A stretch of 18,111 nucleotides of DNA. Origin: Ruminococcaceae bacterium UBA7135. Its GTDB lineage: Bacteria; Bacillota; Clostridia; Oscillospirales; Ruminococcaceae. This document shows, piece after piece, positions 1 to 7,299 of the stretch. The first letter of the stretch is position 1. The number at the start of each line of letters is the position of its first letter. The notes beneath the pieces were generated by a model that was given only the letters and a program-made list of their open reading frames with translations, did not search any database and was not told where the DNA came from. The translations under genes and the position numbers were made by a program. The stretch spans positions 13,012 to 31,122 of the forward strand of contig DKXD01000008.1 of NCBI GenBank assembly GCA_002492075.1, given 5' to 3'.

Positions 1-412
1 TCTATATTGGCGCCGGCAGCATTATCCGGCGGTTTGACGGTCGCGTCGCTTTGGATAAGTTTGAGGTCGTTTAATTCCTCAAACTCCGGTACAAAAGAAA
101 GCAGCGCCAAAAAAACAGCGTCAGTTTTGCTGCATGTAATCTCTTTGGAAATTTTTTCCGAGGATTTATCGCAGGATAATTCAATGCAGTTCTTCTCTTC
201 GCCGCTGCCCTTATAATCGGGGTCGCTCAAAAGATCGGGCGAGGGCACGCCGTAGGTTTTAATGCAATCCTCGCGGAATTCTTTGCAATCTTTTGCATAA
301 TTTTCGAGCACTCGCTGTGCCCTTTCCCGCAATGACGCGTCGTCCGTTACAATTTTACAGACGATGCGGGCTTTTTGCGCTTGTTGGGGTGATAATTAAA
401 ACTGAAAATCAT
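1..412 (-). pseudogene. Unrecognised protein, 5' part, with apparent frameshift; runs off window
   Basis: Reading leftward from an ATG at 412-410 (preceded by CGGAGAAAACC, a good ribosome site), the frame gives MIFSFNYHPNKRKKPASSVK and then hits TAA at 349-347. Restoring one base in the four-T run at 353-356 joins it to a frame that stays open to the window edge, continuing IVTDDASLRERAQRVLENYA and about 100 further residues. The downstream frame has no ATG near its beginning, so the pair reads as one gene with a single-base deletion, either real or a sequencing/assembly error. The visible product is soluble, charged and has several Cys (KDCKEF, EDCIKTYG, KNCIELSCD). I do not recognise the family. 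It has its own promoter and leader upstream (509-537, 430-483) and is divergent from the two-component system. Confidence 0.6.
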
Positions 413-429
413 GGTTTTCTCCGTCATTT

Positions 430-483
430 CATGCCGCCGCGGACGGCGATGAATTTAGTGTTTCGAACATTCCGCAGCCCCGC
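430..483 (-). other. Degenerate tRNA-Leu-like leader (copy F)
   Basis: Between the promoter and the ATG, the minus strand begins GCGGGGCTGCGGAATGTTCG and continues with CACTAAATT and then a GC-rich arm, GCCGTCCGCGGCGGC. The order and spacing resemble the acceptor, D-arm, anticodon-arm and long variable-arm regions of a bacterial tRNA-Leu, but no complete cloverleaf can be drawn. Its first bases closely match the leader at 15797 (TGCGGGGCTGC, then GTTCG). It sits in the same promoter-leader-gene order as in the array at the right end. Assignment to that family is an inference by eye. Confidence 0.4.
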
Positions 484-508
484 AGTGGATCAAGAGAATG
501 TCCTTATT

Positions 509-537
509 TATATAATGGATTTGTCGTTTTTTGTCAA
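509..537 (-). promoter_or_regulatory. Sigma-A-type promoter for the leftward gene
   Basis: On the minus strand a perfect TTGACA (537-532), a 17-bp spacer and TATATA (514-509) predict a start near 502. This gives a leader of about 90 nt before the ATG at 412. Confidence 0.8.
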
Positions 538-666
538 GCCGTTTTTCCGCTCCGATCATTTCGGCGGCGAATAATCTGTGAAATAATATAAAATCTCGTT
601 TTTCAATTCGACAAATTACATAAGCGCGTTTTTTGCGATTTGTTTAAAATATGCCGTCAGAAGTGC

Positions 667-695
667 TTGCTATATTCTTCAAAATGTGTTATACT
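667..695 (+). promoter_or_regulatory. Promoter for the response regulator/kinase operon
   Basis: TTGCTA (667-672), a 17-bp spacer and TATACT (690-695). The predicted start is near 702, leaving a short leader that holds AAGGAGG at 711-717. Confidence 0.65.
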
Positions 696-723
696 TAATG
701 CAGTATTGTTAAGGAGGCTCACA

Positions 724-1398
724 ATGAAATACGATTGCCTTATAATAGATGACGAAAAGCTCTTGGCGGACAGCACCGTGGAATATTTCAATATGTTCGG
801 GGTGAGCGCTGCTGCGGTATATACCGCCGAGGAATGCCGCGCGTTTTTGTCGGAGAACTCGGCAGGCTTGCTGCTGTTGGACATCAATCTGGGAAACGAC
901 AGCGGCTTTCAGCTTTGCAAGGAATTGCGCGAAAAAACGCAGATACCTATTCTGTTCATTTCCGCGCGAACAAGCGACGACGATCAGATAATCGCGCTGA
1001 ATATCGGCGGCGATGATTACATACAAAAGCCGTACTCGCTTGGCGTGCTGCTCGCTAAGGTGAAAGCGGTGCTGAAGCGTTACGGGAAGGACGGCGGATT
1101 TGACGACGGGTACTTGAAAGTCGATCTTGATGCGAAAAAAGTGACTGTCGGCAGCAGACCGGTAAAGCTTACCGCGCTGGAATATAAGCTATTGGAATAT
1201 CTTATCGGCAACAAGGGCAGGGTCGTTTCAAAGCAGGAGCTTTTCGATAATGTGTGGGAGGATAAGTTTACGGGCGACGGCACCCTCAACGTTCATATCA
1301 GAAAGCTGCGCGAGGCGGTGGAACGCGACCCCGGCGCTCCCGAATACATCATCACCGAATGGGGCAGCGGATACAGATTTTGCGGAGGGAAACAATGA
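724..1398 (+). CDS. OmpR/PhoB-family response regulator
   Basis: The product is a 224-aa DNA-binding response regulator. The start is ATG 724 (MKYDCLIIDDEK), seven bases after AAGGAGG; an upstream in-frame ATG at 640 lies before the promoter and is rejected. The receiver domain spans residues 1-118, with the acidic pair D9/D10, phospho-acceptor D53 (LLDINLG), S80 and K102 (QKPYS). The C-terminal winged helix spans about 125-222 (LTALEYKLLEYLIGNKGRVV, recognition helix GTLNVHIRKLREAVE, wing GSGYRF). It overlaps the kinase gene by ATGA. The pair precedes an ABC transporter whose promoter carries phased direct repeats, so this regulator probably controls the transporter (inference). The family is certain; the signal is unknown. 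Confidence 0.95.
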   Translation: MKYDCLIIDDEKLLADSTVEYFNMFGVSAAAVYTAEECRAFLSENSAGLLLLDINLGNDSGFQLCKELREKTQIPILFISARTSDDDQIIALNIGGDDYIQKPYSLGVLLAKVKAVLKRYGKDGGFDDGYLKVDLDAKKVTVGSRPVKLTALEYKLLEYLIGNKGRVVSKQELFDNVWEDKFTGDGTLNVHIRKLREAVERDPGAPEYIITEWGSGYRFCGGKQ

Positions 1399-2642
1399 AG
1401 CTTTTTATCGGCTCTTTGATCGCGGTTTTCATAACGGAGCTTGCGCTGCTGTTCGGGTTCGTTTTCCGCAGCTCGGAAAGCGTGCTTGATACCGTTGAGG
1501 TGAATGAGGTGATGCAGTCCGTTCGGCGCGATCATGATGACCTCGCGGCTCACGTCAACGAAACGTCGCTAGATTATGTGGTGATAGACGGCAGCGGGAA
1601 CGTTCTCTATAAAACGCGCGAGGGGCTTTCGGAGGGCATAAACGCGGCTGTTTCCCACCGCGATACTATCCTCGATATTGACGAAAGCGGTACGGTTTCG
1701 GGAAAGGTCATCATATACAACGACAGTGGGGAATCTGTCAAAAGCGACAGAAACTCCCTCTCGATAATTTTCGGAATATCAATGGCGGCGCAGATGATAA
1801 TTTGCGTGGCGTATATCATCTACCTCGACCGCAGAGTTATCAAGCCGTTCCAAAAGATGAAAGGCTTCGCGGAGCGCGTTGCGGGCGGAGATCTCGACGT
1901 TCCTCTTGAAATGGACAGAGGCAATATCTTCGGGGCGTTCACCGAGAGCTTTGATATAATGCGCTCGGAGCTTAAAAAGGCGCGTATTGCCGAAGCGGAG
2001 GCAAATCGCTCTAAAAAGGAGCTTGTCGCAAAATTGTCCCATGACATCCGCACGCCCGTAGCAAGCATAAAAGCTGTCTCGGAGCTTGGTGCGGCTGTTT
2101 CCTCGGACGAAAAAACGCGTTCGGGCTTTAAGCAAATAATCCGGAAATCCGACCAAATAACCACGCTTGTGGGAAATCTCTTTTCGGCGACCTTGGAGGA
2201 ATTGCAGCAGCTTACCGTTACTCCCGCGCCGCTTGACAGCACGGAGCTTTCGGCTATGCTGGAAAGTGCGGACTATTTCCGAAAGGCGAATATCCCCGAC
2301 ATTCCCGAGTGTGTTATATTCGCCGATAAATTGCGCTTGCAGCAGGTGTTCGACAATATTTTTTCAAATTCCTACAAATACGCCAACACCGAGATCGACG
2401 TGAGATCGTTTTTAGAGAACGGCAAACTCGTGATTGAGATAGAAGACCGCGGCGGCGTTCAAGCGGACGAGCCAGCGCTTTTAAAGGAGAAGTTCAGGCG
2501 TGGCGAAAATTCCGTCGGTATAGACGGCGCGGGGCTGGGGCTTTACATTTCGGACAGATTTATGGCGGAGATGAATGGGGAGCTTATCCTGGAAAACGGA
2601 GAAAACGGCTTGAAAAACATTGTGGTGCTCTCGCTTGCGTAA
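1395..2642 (+). CDS. Membrane sensor histidine kinase (HisKA/HATPase)
   Basis: The product is a 415-aa kinase for the regulator just upstream; the start ATG 1395 overlaps that gene's TGA, with GGAGGG at 1384-1389. TM1 covers about residues 2-24 and TM2 about 122-144, enclosing an extracellular loop of roughly 95 residues. HAMP covers about 145-200. The dimerisation helix carries the H-box AKLSHDIRTP (H216). The ATPase domain shows the N-box VFDNIFSNSYKYA (N325), DRGG (D351) and GAGLGL (378-382). Kinases paired with Bce-type transporters usually have almost no extracellular loop. This one has a real loop, so it may sense a ligand directly (inference). There is no terminator before the transporter; a 150-bp gap with a separate promoter follows. 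Confidence 0.95.
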   Translation: MKLFIGSLIAVFITELALLFGFVFRSSESVLDTVEVNEVMQSVRRDHDDLAAHVNETSLDYVVIDGSGNVLYKTREGLSEGINAAVSHRDTILDIDESGTVSGKVIIYNDSGESVKSDRNSLSIIFGISMAAQMIICVAYIIYLDRRVIKPFQKMKGFAERVAGGDLDVPLEMDRGNIFGAFTESFDIMRSELKKARIAEAEANRSKKELVAKLSHDIRTPVASIKAVSELGAAVSSDEKTRSGFKQIIRKSDQITTLVGNLFSATLEELQQLTVTPAPLDSTELSAMLESADYFRKANIPDIPECVIFADKLRLQQVFDNIFSNSYKYANTEIDVRSFLENGKLVIEIEDRGGVQADEPALLKEKFRRGENSVGIDGAGLGLYISDRFMAEMNGELILENGENGLKNIVVLSLA

Positions 2643-2702
2643 ATAACAGCGGCACGCGTTATTTTCGCGGAGCGGGGAAAATACTTGTTACACCAAAATA
2701 AT

Positions 2703-2742
2703 ATTTAAGAAATATTTAAGGATCTCTTAAAGACATTTAAGG
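2703..2742 (+). promoter_or_regulatory. Phased direct repeats, candidate response-regulator operator
   Basis: ATTTAAG occurs at 2703, 2714 and 2735, with a weaker TCTTAAA at 2725, giving steps of 11, 11 and 10 bp. OmpR-family regulators bind tandem half-sites at 10-11 bp phasing, and the array reaches into the -35 region of the transporter promoter. It is a plausible activator site for the regulator encoded at 724-1398. Confidence 0.5.
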
Positions 2743-2758
2743 TTTAAATTGTTATAAT
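2730..2758 (+). promoter_or_regulatory. Promoter of the ABC transporter operon
   Basis: A perfect -10 TATAAT (2753-2758) lies 17 bp after a poor -35 (AAGACA, 2730-2735). A weak -35 overlapped by direct repeats is the usual form of an activator-dependent promoter. GGGAGGG precedes the ATG at 2793. Confidence 0.65.
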
Positions 2759-2792
2759 AAACTTGTAAAACAAATTCCGGGAGGGTTACATT

Positions 2793-3551
2793 ATGAAAGA
2801 GATCCTGTTAAAGGCTGAGAAACTTAGCAAGAGCTTTTCGAGCGGCGGCGCTATGCAGCACGTTCTGAAAAATGTTGATCTGGAGCTGTACGAAGGCGAT
2901 TTCACGGTGATTATGGGCGCGTCCGGCGCGGGTAAATCCACGCTGATGTACGCGCTTTCGGGAATGGATACGCCCACTCTCGGAAAAATAACGTTCGGGG
3001 ATACGGTTATTTCCGACCTTAGTCAAGACGGTCTGGCGGTGTTCAGACGCGATCATTGCGGTTTCGTATTCCAGCAGATATATCTTATCGACAGTATGAG
3101 CGTTTTCGACAACGTTATGACGGCGGGGCTTCTTGTAAATAAAGATAAATCCGCGCTTATAAAACGCGCCAAGGAGCTGTTCGAGGCGGTGGATATTCCC
3201 GAAACGACACAGCGCAAGTTTTCCACTCAGATTTCGGGCGGCGAGGCGCAGAGAGCGGGCATTGTCCGCGCGATGATAAACTCCCCCGAGATATTGTTCG
3301 CCGACGAGCCGACGGGCGCGCTCAACTCCCAGACGGGACTTGACGTTCTGAACACGCTAACAGAGTTCAACGAGCAGGGACAGAGCGTGGTTATGGTAAC
3401 GCACGATATGCGCTCCGCACGGCGCGGAAACCGTATTTTGTATTTAAAGGACGGCTCGATCCTCGGCGAGTGCGAGCTCGGGAAATATGTCCCGAACGAC
3501 CTCGCACGCCACGAAAAGCTCTCGGCGTTCCTAAAGGAAATGGGGTGGTGA
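2793..3551 (+). CDS. ABC transporter ATP-binding protein (MacB/LolD-type)
   Basis: The product is a 252-aa ATPase that drives the permease encoded next. It has Walker A GASGAGKST (42-50), Q-loop Q94 (FVFQQ), signature ISGGEAQRAGI (147-157), Walker B ILFADEP (167-173, catalytic E172) and H-loop H204 (VTHD). The Walker B context DEPTGALN is typical of the MacB/LolD/Bce family of mechanotransmission-type ABC proteins. The ATG at 2793 follows CGGGAGGG by seven bases. The gene ends one base before the permease ATG, so the two are co-translated. Its own promoter and the upstream two-component genes suggest induction by a peptide or envelope stress (inference; substrate unknown). Confidence 0.95.
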   Translation: MKEILLKAEKLSKSFSSGGAMQHVLKNVDLELYEGDFTVIMGASGAGKSTLMYALSGMDTPTLGKITFGDTVISDLSQDGLAVFRRDHCGFVFQQIYLIDSMSVFDNVMTAGLLVNKDKSALIKRAKELFEAVDIPETTQRKFSTQISGGEAQRAGIVRAMINSPEILFADEPTGALNSQTGLDVLNTLTEFNEQGQSVVMVTHDMRSARRGNRILYLKDGSILGECELGKYVPNDLARHEKLSAFLKEMGW

Positions 3552-3552
3552 G

Positions 3553-5904
3553 ATGAGTAAGAATTCATTGCTCGCCCGCGCGAATATCCGCAAGGCAAAG
3601 GGGCAGACGGTCGCTATCGTCGTGCTGGTACTGCTGTCCTCGCTGATGATGAATTTGTGGCTTATGCTCTCCATGGATTACAAAAAGAACTTCGAGCGCT
3701 GCCACGACAGGCTCAACGACGGTCACGTAAATCTGGCGGCGTATGTCACAAATGACGATTTCGAGAAGTTTGCTTCCGATATGCTGAAAGAGCGCGCTGA
3801 TATTACGGACTTCACCGTCAGCAACGCGTTTGTTGGACCGCTTACATTCGAGTACAACGGCGGCGATATGACCTCGCTGGCGGTGCTGCTTGAAAAAGAC
3901 GATGCGCTTTCCCGTAATGTCGGAAAATTCGAGATCACCGAGGAAGGCAGCGAGAAAAGCGGTATCTATCTTCCCATGCTTTACGGCACGAGGGATAATT
4001 ACTCAATAGGTGACAAATTCAAGGTCACTCTCCCGAACGGGGAATATGAATACACGGTCTGCGGGTTCTTCAACAGCGCGATGATCGGCTCTCACAACTG
4101 CAATATGATGTCACTGCTGTTCACCTCGGATAAGTTCGAGGAGCTTTTAACGGATAACATTGCCTGGAAAGCCGTGTATGCCTCTGCGAGAGTGAGCGAT
4201 GTTCCCAAGAGCGAGGAAATCGTCGCCGCGCTGAAAGACGCAATCGCCAAGGAATTTCCCGAGATATCCGTTACGACAAACAACTATCAGATGATAACTA
4301 CCTCGCGCTATATTTCCCAATCCATCTGCGCGGGAATACTCAGCGCTATGGCGTTTCTGGTGCTGCTTATCGGCGTGGTCGTTATATGCTCGAATATCGC
4401 GAATTACATTCAGGAGAATATGCCAAACCTCGGCGCACTGAAAGCCATAGGCTACACGAGCCGCCAGATAATCGCGTCGATGATCGCGCAGTTTGTCGGA
4501 GTGTCGGCAGCGGCGGCGGTCATCGGCATAGGGCTTTCGTATCTGGTATTTCCCGCGATAAACGAGATGATGATAGCGCAGACGGGTATTCCGTACACTG
4601 TGAGATTTCAGATTTTCCCCGTTCTGCTGACGGTCGCATTTATCTCGATAGTGGTGTGCGCGGCGGTGTATTTCTCCGCGAAGAAGATAAAGAAGATAGA
4701 GCCTATAATGGCAATGCGGCAGGGTATTGTCACGCACAGCTTCAAGAAGAACCGCGTTCCGCTTGATAGCAGTTCAATGCCGCTGAACGCCGCGCTTGCG
4801 ATGAAAACCACGCTTTCGGGTTTCAAGCAGAACATCACGGTATGTATTACCATGCTGGTTATCTCGCTTGTTATGGTGTTCGCGGCGACAATGTTCGGAA
4901 ACGTGATAACGGATATAGACCCGATGATAGATATGATCGCAGGAGAGCGCGCGGACTCGTCGATAACCGTCAACCTTAGCATAGAGGACGAGTTTGTCTC
5001 AGCTCTGGAAAACGACAGCCGTGTGGAGAAATTTTACCTCTTCGGCGGCGGCAGCACGGAGATACAGCACGTCGGCGGGATCTCGCTTTATGTGTCCGTT
5101 ACAAACGACTGCTCTAAGCTGAATAATCAGGGTATGTCTGTGGAGGGTAGATATCCAAAATACGACAACGAGATATCTATCGCCGCGAAATACGCGAAAG
5201 ACAATGACATAAAAATAGGCGATGAAATACTTTTAAGTGTGGGAAACAAGCAGGAAAAATACATCGTTTCGGGATATACGCAAAACACGAACGCTCTCGG
5301 CAAGGACTGCATTATAACGCGCGAGGGTTACGAAAAGCTCGCCGAGCTGCCGAACGTCTGCTATTATATTGATCTTATCGAGGGGGCGGATATCGACGGC
5401 TTCAACGACGAATTATCCGACCGCTTCGGCGGCGATATTCTGTCCGCGATAAACGTTTATTCGATAATAGAAAGCTCGGGCAGCGTGTATGTTCTGCTGG
5501 TAACGGTTCTTGTAATAGCCGTTGTGCTCATAAGCTGCATAGTTATAATCTTTGTAATGTACCTGTTGGTGCGTACTATGCTCAACAACAAAAAGCGCGA
5601 CTACGGCATTTTAAAGGCGCTGGGCTTCACCACGGGGCAGCTGGTTTTGCAGACCGCAATGAGCTTTATGCCGTCGGTGATAATTTCCGCGGTTATTGGT
5701 ATCGCCGTAAGCACGCAGTTGGTAAATCCTTTGCTGGCGGTGTTCCTCAGCGGTATCGGCGTTGTTAAGAGCACGTTCATTATACCCGTCGCGGGGAGTA
5801 TCATCGCGGGAGCGGGGCTTGTGTTGTTCGCGTTCGGGGCGGCTTGTTTGATGTCACTGCGTGTGAGAAAGATAGCGCCCAGAGAGCTGCTCGCGGGGGA
5901 ATGA
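3553..5904 (+). CDS. ABC transporter permease, double FtsX domain
   Basis: The product is a 783-aa membrane protein with two FtsX-type halves. TM1 covers about residues 19-40, then an extracytoplasmic domain runs to about 255, with TM2-4 near 258-285, 308-332 and 354-378. The second half has TM5 at 428-450, an external domain 451-644, and TM6-8 at 645-673, 705-735 and 742-768. Coupling-helix motifs appear twice (LGALKAIGYTSRQI near 293 and YGILKALGFTTGQL near 684). Two large external domains and eight helices fit a duplicated MacB-like permease better than the ten-helix BceB form. Such systems export or sense peptides, lipoproteins or lipids; the substrate cannot be told from sequence. Translation starts one base after the ATPase stop. 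Confidence 0.93.
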   Translation: MSKNSLLARANIRKAKGQTVAIVVLVLLSSLMMNLWLMLSMDYKKNFERCHDRLNDGHVNLAAYVTNDDFEKFASDMLKERADITDFTVSNAFVGPLTFEYNGGDMTSLAVLLEKDDALSRNVGKFEITEEGSEKSGIYLPMLYGTRDNYSIGDKFKVTLPNGEYEYTVCGFFNSAMIGSHNCNMMSLLFTSDKFEELLTDNIAWKAVYASARVSDVPKSEEIVAALKDAIAKEFPEISVTTNNYQMITTSRYISQSICAGILSAMAFLVLLIGVVVICSNIANYIQENMPNLGALKAIGYTSRQIIASMIAQFVGVSAAAAVIGIGLSYLVFPAINEMMIAQTGIPYTVRFQIFPVLLTVAFISIVVCAAVYFSAKKIKKIEPIMAMRQGIVTHSFKKNRVPLDSSSMPLNAALAMKTTLSGFKQNITVCITMLVISLVMVFAATMFGNVITDIDPMIDMIAGERADSSITVNLSIEDEFVSALENDSRVEKFYLFGGGSTEIQHVGGISLYVSVTNDCSKLNNQGMSVEGRYPKYDNEISIAAKYAKDNDIKIGDEILLSVGNKQEKYIVSGYTQNTNALGKDCIITREGYEKLAELPNVCYYIDLIEGADIDGFNDELSDRFGGDILSAINVYSIIESSGSVYVLLVTVLVIAVVLISCIVIIFVMYLLVRTMLNNKKRDYGILKALGFTTGQLVLQTAMSFMPSVIISAVIGIAVSTQLVNPLLAVFLSGIGVVKSTFIIPVAGSIIAGAGLVLFAFGAACLMSLRVRKIAPRELLAGE

Positions 5905-5922
5905 TGTTTTGTGTGAAGTGAT

Positions 5923-5957
5923 AAAAACGGATAGAGAGAAAATCTCTATCCGTTTTT
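5923..5957 (+). terminator. Intrinsic terminator of the ABC operon
   Basis: A 15-bp perfect stem (AAAAACGGATAGAGA at 5923-5937 with its complement at 5943-5957) and loop GAAAA, ending in five T. It lies 18 bases after the permease stop. Confidence 0.92.
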
Positions 5958-6065
5958 GTATGGCATTGTACTTTTGACCTTTCCGAACTCTTTTTCTGTC
6001 AACGCGCCGTTTCGTCCATTTGTTTGTCAAGCCCGACAAGGGCGGGGCTCTCACCGCTTCGAGAG

Positions 6066-6112
6066 GGAGAGAAATAAATTTTGTGCTCTGTTTATTGGGG
6101 AACGGTATTATA
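6066..6112 (+). repeat. Dispersed repeat, copy 1 (partial hairpin element)
   Basis: GGAGAGAAATAAATTTTGTG and following CT (6066-6087) are identical to 8402-8423, and both copies continue into a TTTATTG(G/A)G-type tail ending in GTATTATA or GCATTATA. Here the left arm of the hairpin is degenerate (CTCTC at 6049-6053 with GAGAG at 6061-6065). Apart from this and the two flanking terminators, I see no gene in 5958-6233. Confidence 0.65.
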
Positions 6113-6177
6113 AATAACAGATCTCGCCGCAAGATCTTAGCGGTCGGTGTTCCCGAAAAAGTGACGCTTTTTGCAAT

Positions 6178-6213
6178 AAAACGCCGTGCGTTCGGGAGAA
6201 ACGCGCGGCGTTT
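6178..6213 (-). terminator. Intrinsic terminator of lipoprotein 1
   Basis: On the minus strand AAACGCCG (6213-6206) pairs with CGGCGTTT (6186-6179), and GCGTT with AACGC inside, followed by TTTTATTGC. It lies about 20 bases after the lipoprotein stop. The plus-strand reading also ends in T-rich sequence, so it may act in both directions. Confidence 0.8.
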
Positions 6214-6233
6214 ATTTCAGTTCCTGCGGAACT

Positions 6234-7094
6234 TTACTCTTTAACGTTAGATTCGCGCTCCGCACCGAATTTTGAAAGCTCGCTGTTAAGCGAATCTATC
6301 GAAGCGTATGCTCCGCCGACATAAAAACCGTTGATTGTCAGCGACATATCTCCGGAGCTGTTGTAGCCCGGTTTTCCGTCCGCAAAAGTAAGCGTGCCGT
6401 CCTTTTCCTTGTAGATATGACCGTAATACGCGGCGAAAATGTAATCCTTTGTTTCGCTTGTTTTGGCAAAGGTAACGTTTTCCTTATACACAAAGTATAA
6501 ACGGTAATTTCCGTTGTCTTTTGTCAGATTGATGTTTCCCAGAAAATCGATCTTGTTTACCTTACTGCCCTCGCTGCCAAACCTTACGGCTTCATCGGGA
6601 AGCATATCGGTTATCTTTTTGCTGAGCGTCTGAATTTCCTCGTCCGAAAGATCGGAGAGCTTCATTATGTAAGAGGGCATTTCCGAAACGGGAAAATCTT
6701 TGCTTGTCGCCGTCAGCGTATATTCGTCTTTGCTGCCCCGAAGCTCCGCAGTGACCGTGACCTTATCACCGTTTTTCAGATCTTTTTCTTTGCTGAGAGT
6801 GTACTTAACATTGGAGTTTCCTCCATTGATCTCGGCTTTGACATTCGGCGCGATGTCTTTAAACTTCACCTCAACGCCGTCAAACGGGTCTAAGGGCTTT
6901 GGTTCCGGCTTTGATACAGAGGTGTTTTTATTGCCGATGTTTCCGCCCCCGTTATTGTTGAACTCCTTGTTAAGCTCCGATGCCGCCTTGTCAAGCTCCT
7001 TTTCAAGCTTGGAGCGATTGTCGCACCCCGCAAACGAAGCGCACATTGCCGCGGCGAGCAGCGCCGCGCTGATGGTTTTGATTTTGTTATTCAT
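6234..7094 (-). CDS. Lipoprotein of unknown function (lipoprotein 1)
   Basis: The product is a 286-aa exported lipoprotein. I start it at ATG 7094 (MNNKIKTISA), eight bases after AAAGG; the in-frame GTG at 7103 would sit inside that ribosome site. The signal peptide has a KIK n-region, a short hydrophobic core and lipobox FAGC with C24. After a charged, Asn/Gly-rich linker (residues 25-70) comes a beta-rich segment around PFDGVEVKFKDIAPNVKAEI and a KNGDKVTVTAEL stretch. This resembles extracellular domains seen in many clostridial hypothetical proteins, but I cannot name it. The mature part shows no similarity to the neighbouring lipoprotein, although the first 24 residues are nearly the same. 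Its -10 lies in the end of a MITE-like element (7124-7132). Confidence 0.85.
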   Translation of the reverse strand: MNNKIKTISAALLAAAMCASFAGCDNRSKLEKELDKAASELNKEFNNNGGGNIGNKNTSVSKPEPKPLDPFDGVEVKFKDIAPNVKAEINGGNSNVKYTLSKEKDLKNGDKVTVTAELRGSKDEYTLTATSKDFPVSEMPSYIMKLSDLSDEEIQTLSKKITDMLPDEAVRFGSEGSKVNKIDFLGNINLTKDNGNYRLYFVYKENVTFAKTSETKDYIFAAYYGHIYKEKDGTLTFADGKPGYNSSGDMSLTINGFYVGGAYASIDSLNSELSKFGAERESNVKE

Positions 7095-7123
7095 AGTTTT
7101 CACCTTTCAAATATGTATTTTAT
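7023..7123 (-). repeat. Duplicated 5' module (signal peptide, RBS), copy 1
   Basis: This stretch, running from the lipobox Cys codon through the signal peptide and ribosome site, is nearly identical in DNA to 8242-8343 (about a dozen differences over roughly 100 bases by eye). The first 37 or so bases from the lipobox end are identical. Similarity stops just inside the mature coding part, so the two genes share a copied or converted 5' end. Confidence 0.8.
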
Positions 7124-7132
7124 ATTATAGCA
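7124..7132 (-). promoter_or_regulatory. Extended -10 promoter of lipoprotein 1 inside the MITE end
   Basis: Minus strand TGCTATAAT (7132-7124): a perfect -10 with the extended TGn motif, 29 bases before the ATG. I see no good -35. The motif is part of the element's terminal repeat, so the insertion itself may have supplied the promoter. Confidence 0.5.
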
Positions 7133-7229
7133 ATCCACTAAAATAACGCTACGGTTTAATTAAACGCTATAATATGAGGCAGGGGCTTAAAAGCATCAAT
7201 GTTGCTCTAATTGTGTGGACTGCTATAAT
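7124..7229 (+). mobile_element. MITE-like element, 106 bp
   Basis: ATTATAGCAATCCAC (7124-7138) is an inverted match (14 of 15) to GTGGACTGCTATAAT (7215-7229), with weaker similarity continuing inward to about 27 bp. The equivalent region upstream of the second lipoprotein lacks this segment: there TATTTTAT is followed almost directly by TTCCCAATTAAAAG. The termini allow a TA or AT target duplication, though the palindromic ends make the exact boundary ambiguous. It contains no coding capacity, so it would need a transposase in trans. Confidence 0.65.
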
Positions 7230-7280
7230 TCCCCATTAAAAGCGGACGCACTGTCATATTTTTATTGAGAATTGGCATTA
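7228..7280 (+). repeat. Small imperfect palindromic repeat 'R', copy 1
   Basis: The unit CCCCATTAAAAGCGGAC, then GCACTGTCATATTT, then TTTATTGAGAATTGGCATTA. Its ends are imperfect inverted repeats (ATTCCCCATTAAAA with TTTTTATTGAGAAT). It matches 8343-8446 apart from an insertion there, and in part 12270-12316. Confidence 0.65.
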
Positions 7281-7299
7281 AGCGCGCAGCGTAAATCTG

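Noticed and set aside
7..574. Plus-strand open frames at the left end
   Set aside because: No ribosome sites. The minus strand has a promoter, ribosome site and coding-like frame over the same bases.
2793..5904. Bona fide BceAB peptide-detoxification transporter
   Set aside because: The permease has two large external domains and about eight helices, unlike the ten-helix BceB, and the kinase has a real extracellular loop. A MacB/FtsX-type assignment is safer.
6020..6244. Plus-strand open frame with REINFVLC peptide
   Set aside because: It spans the dispersed repeat and a terminator. A similar peptide occurs over the other repeat copy, so it is repeat-derived.
7095..7103. GTG at 7103 as start of lipoprotein 1
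   Set aside because: It lies in the ribosome site for ATG 7094, and the ATG gives the standard signal peptide, parallel to lipoprotein 2.
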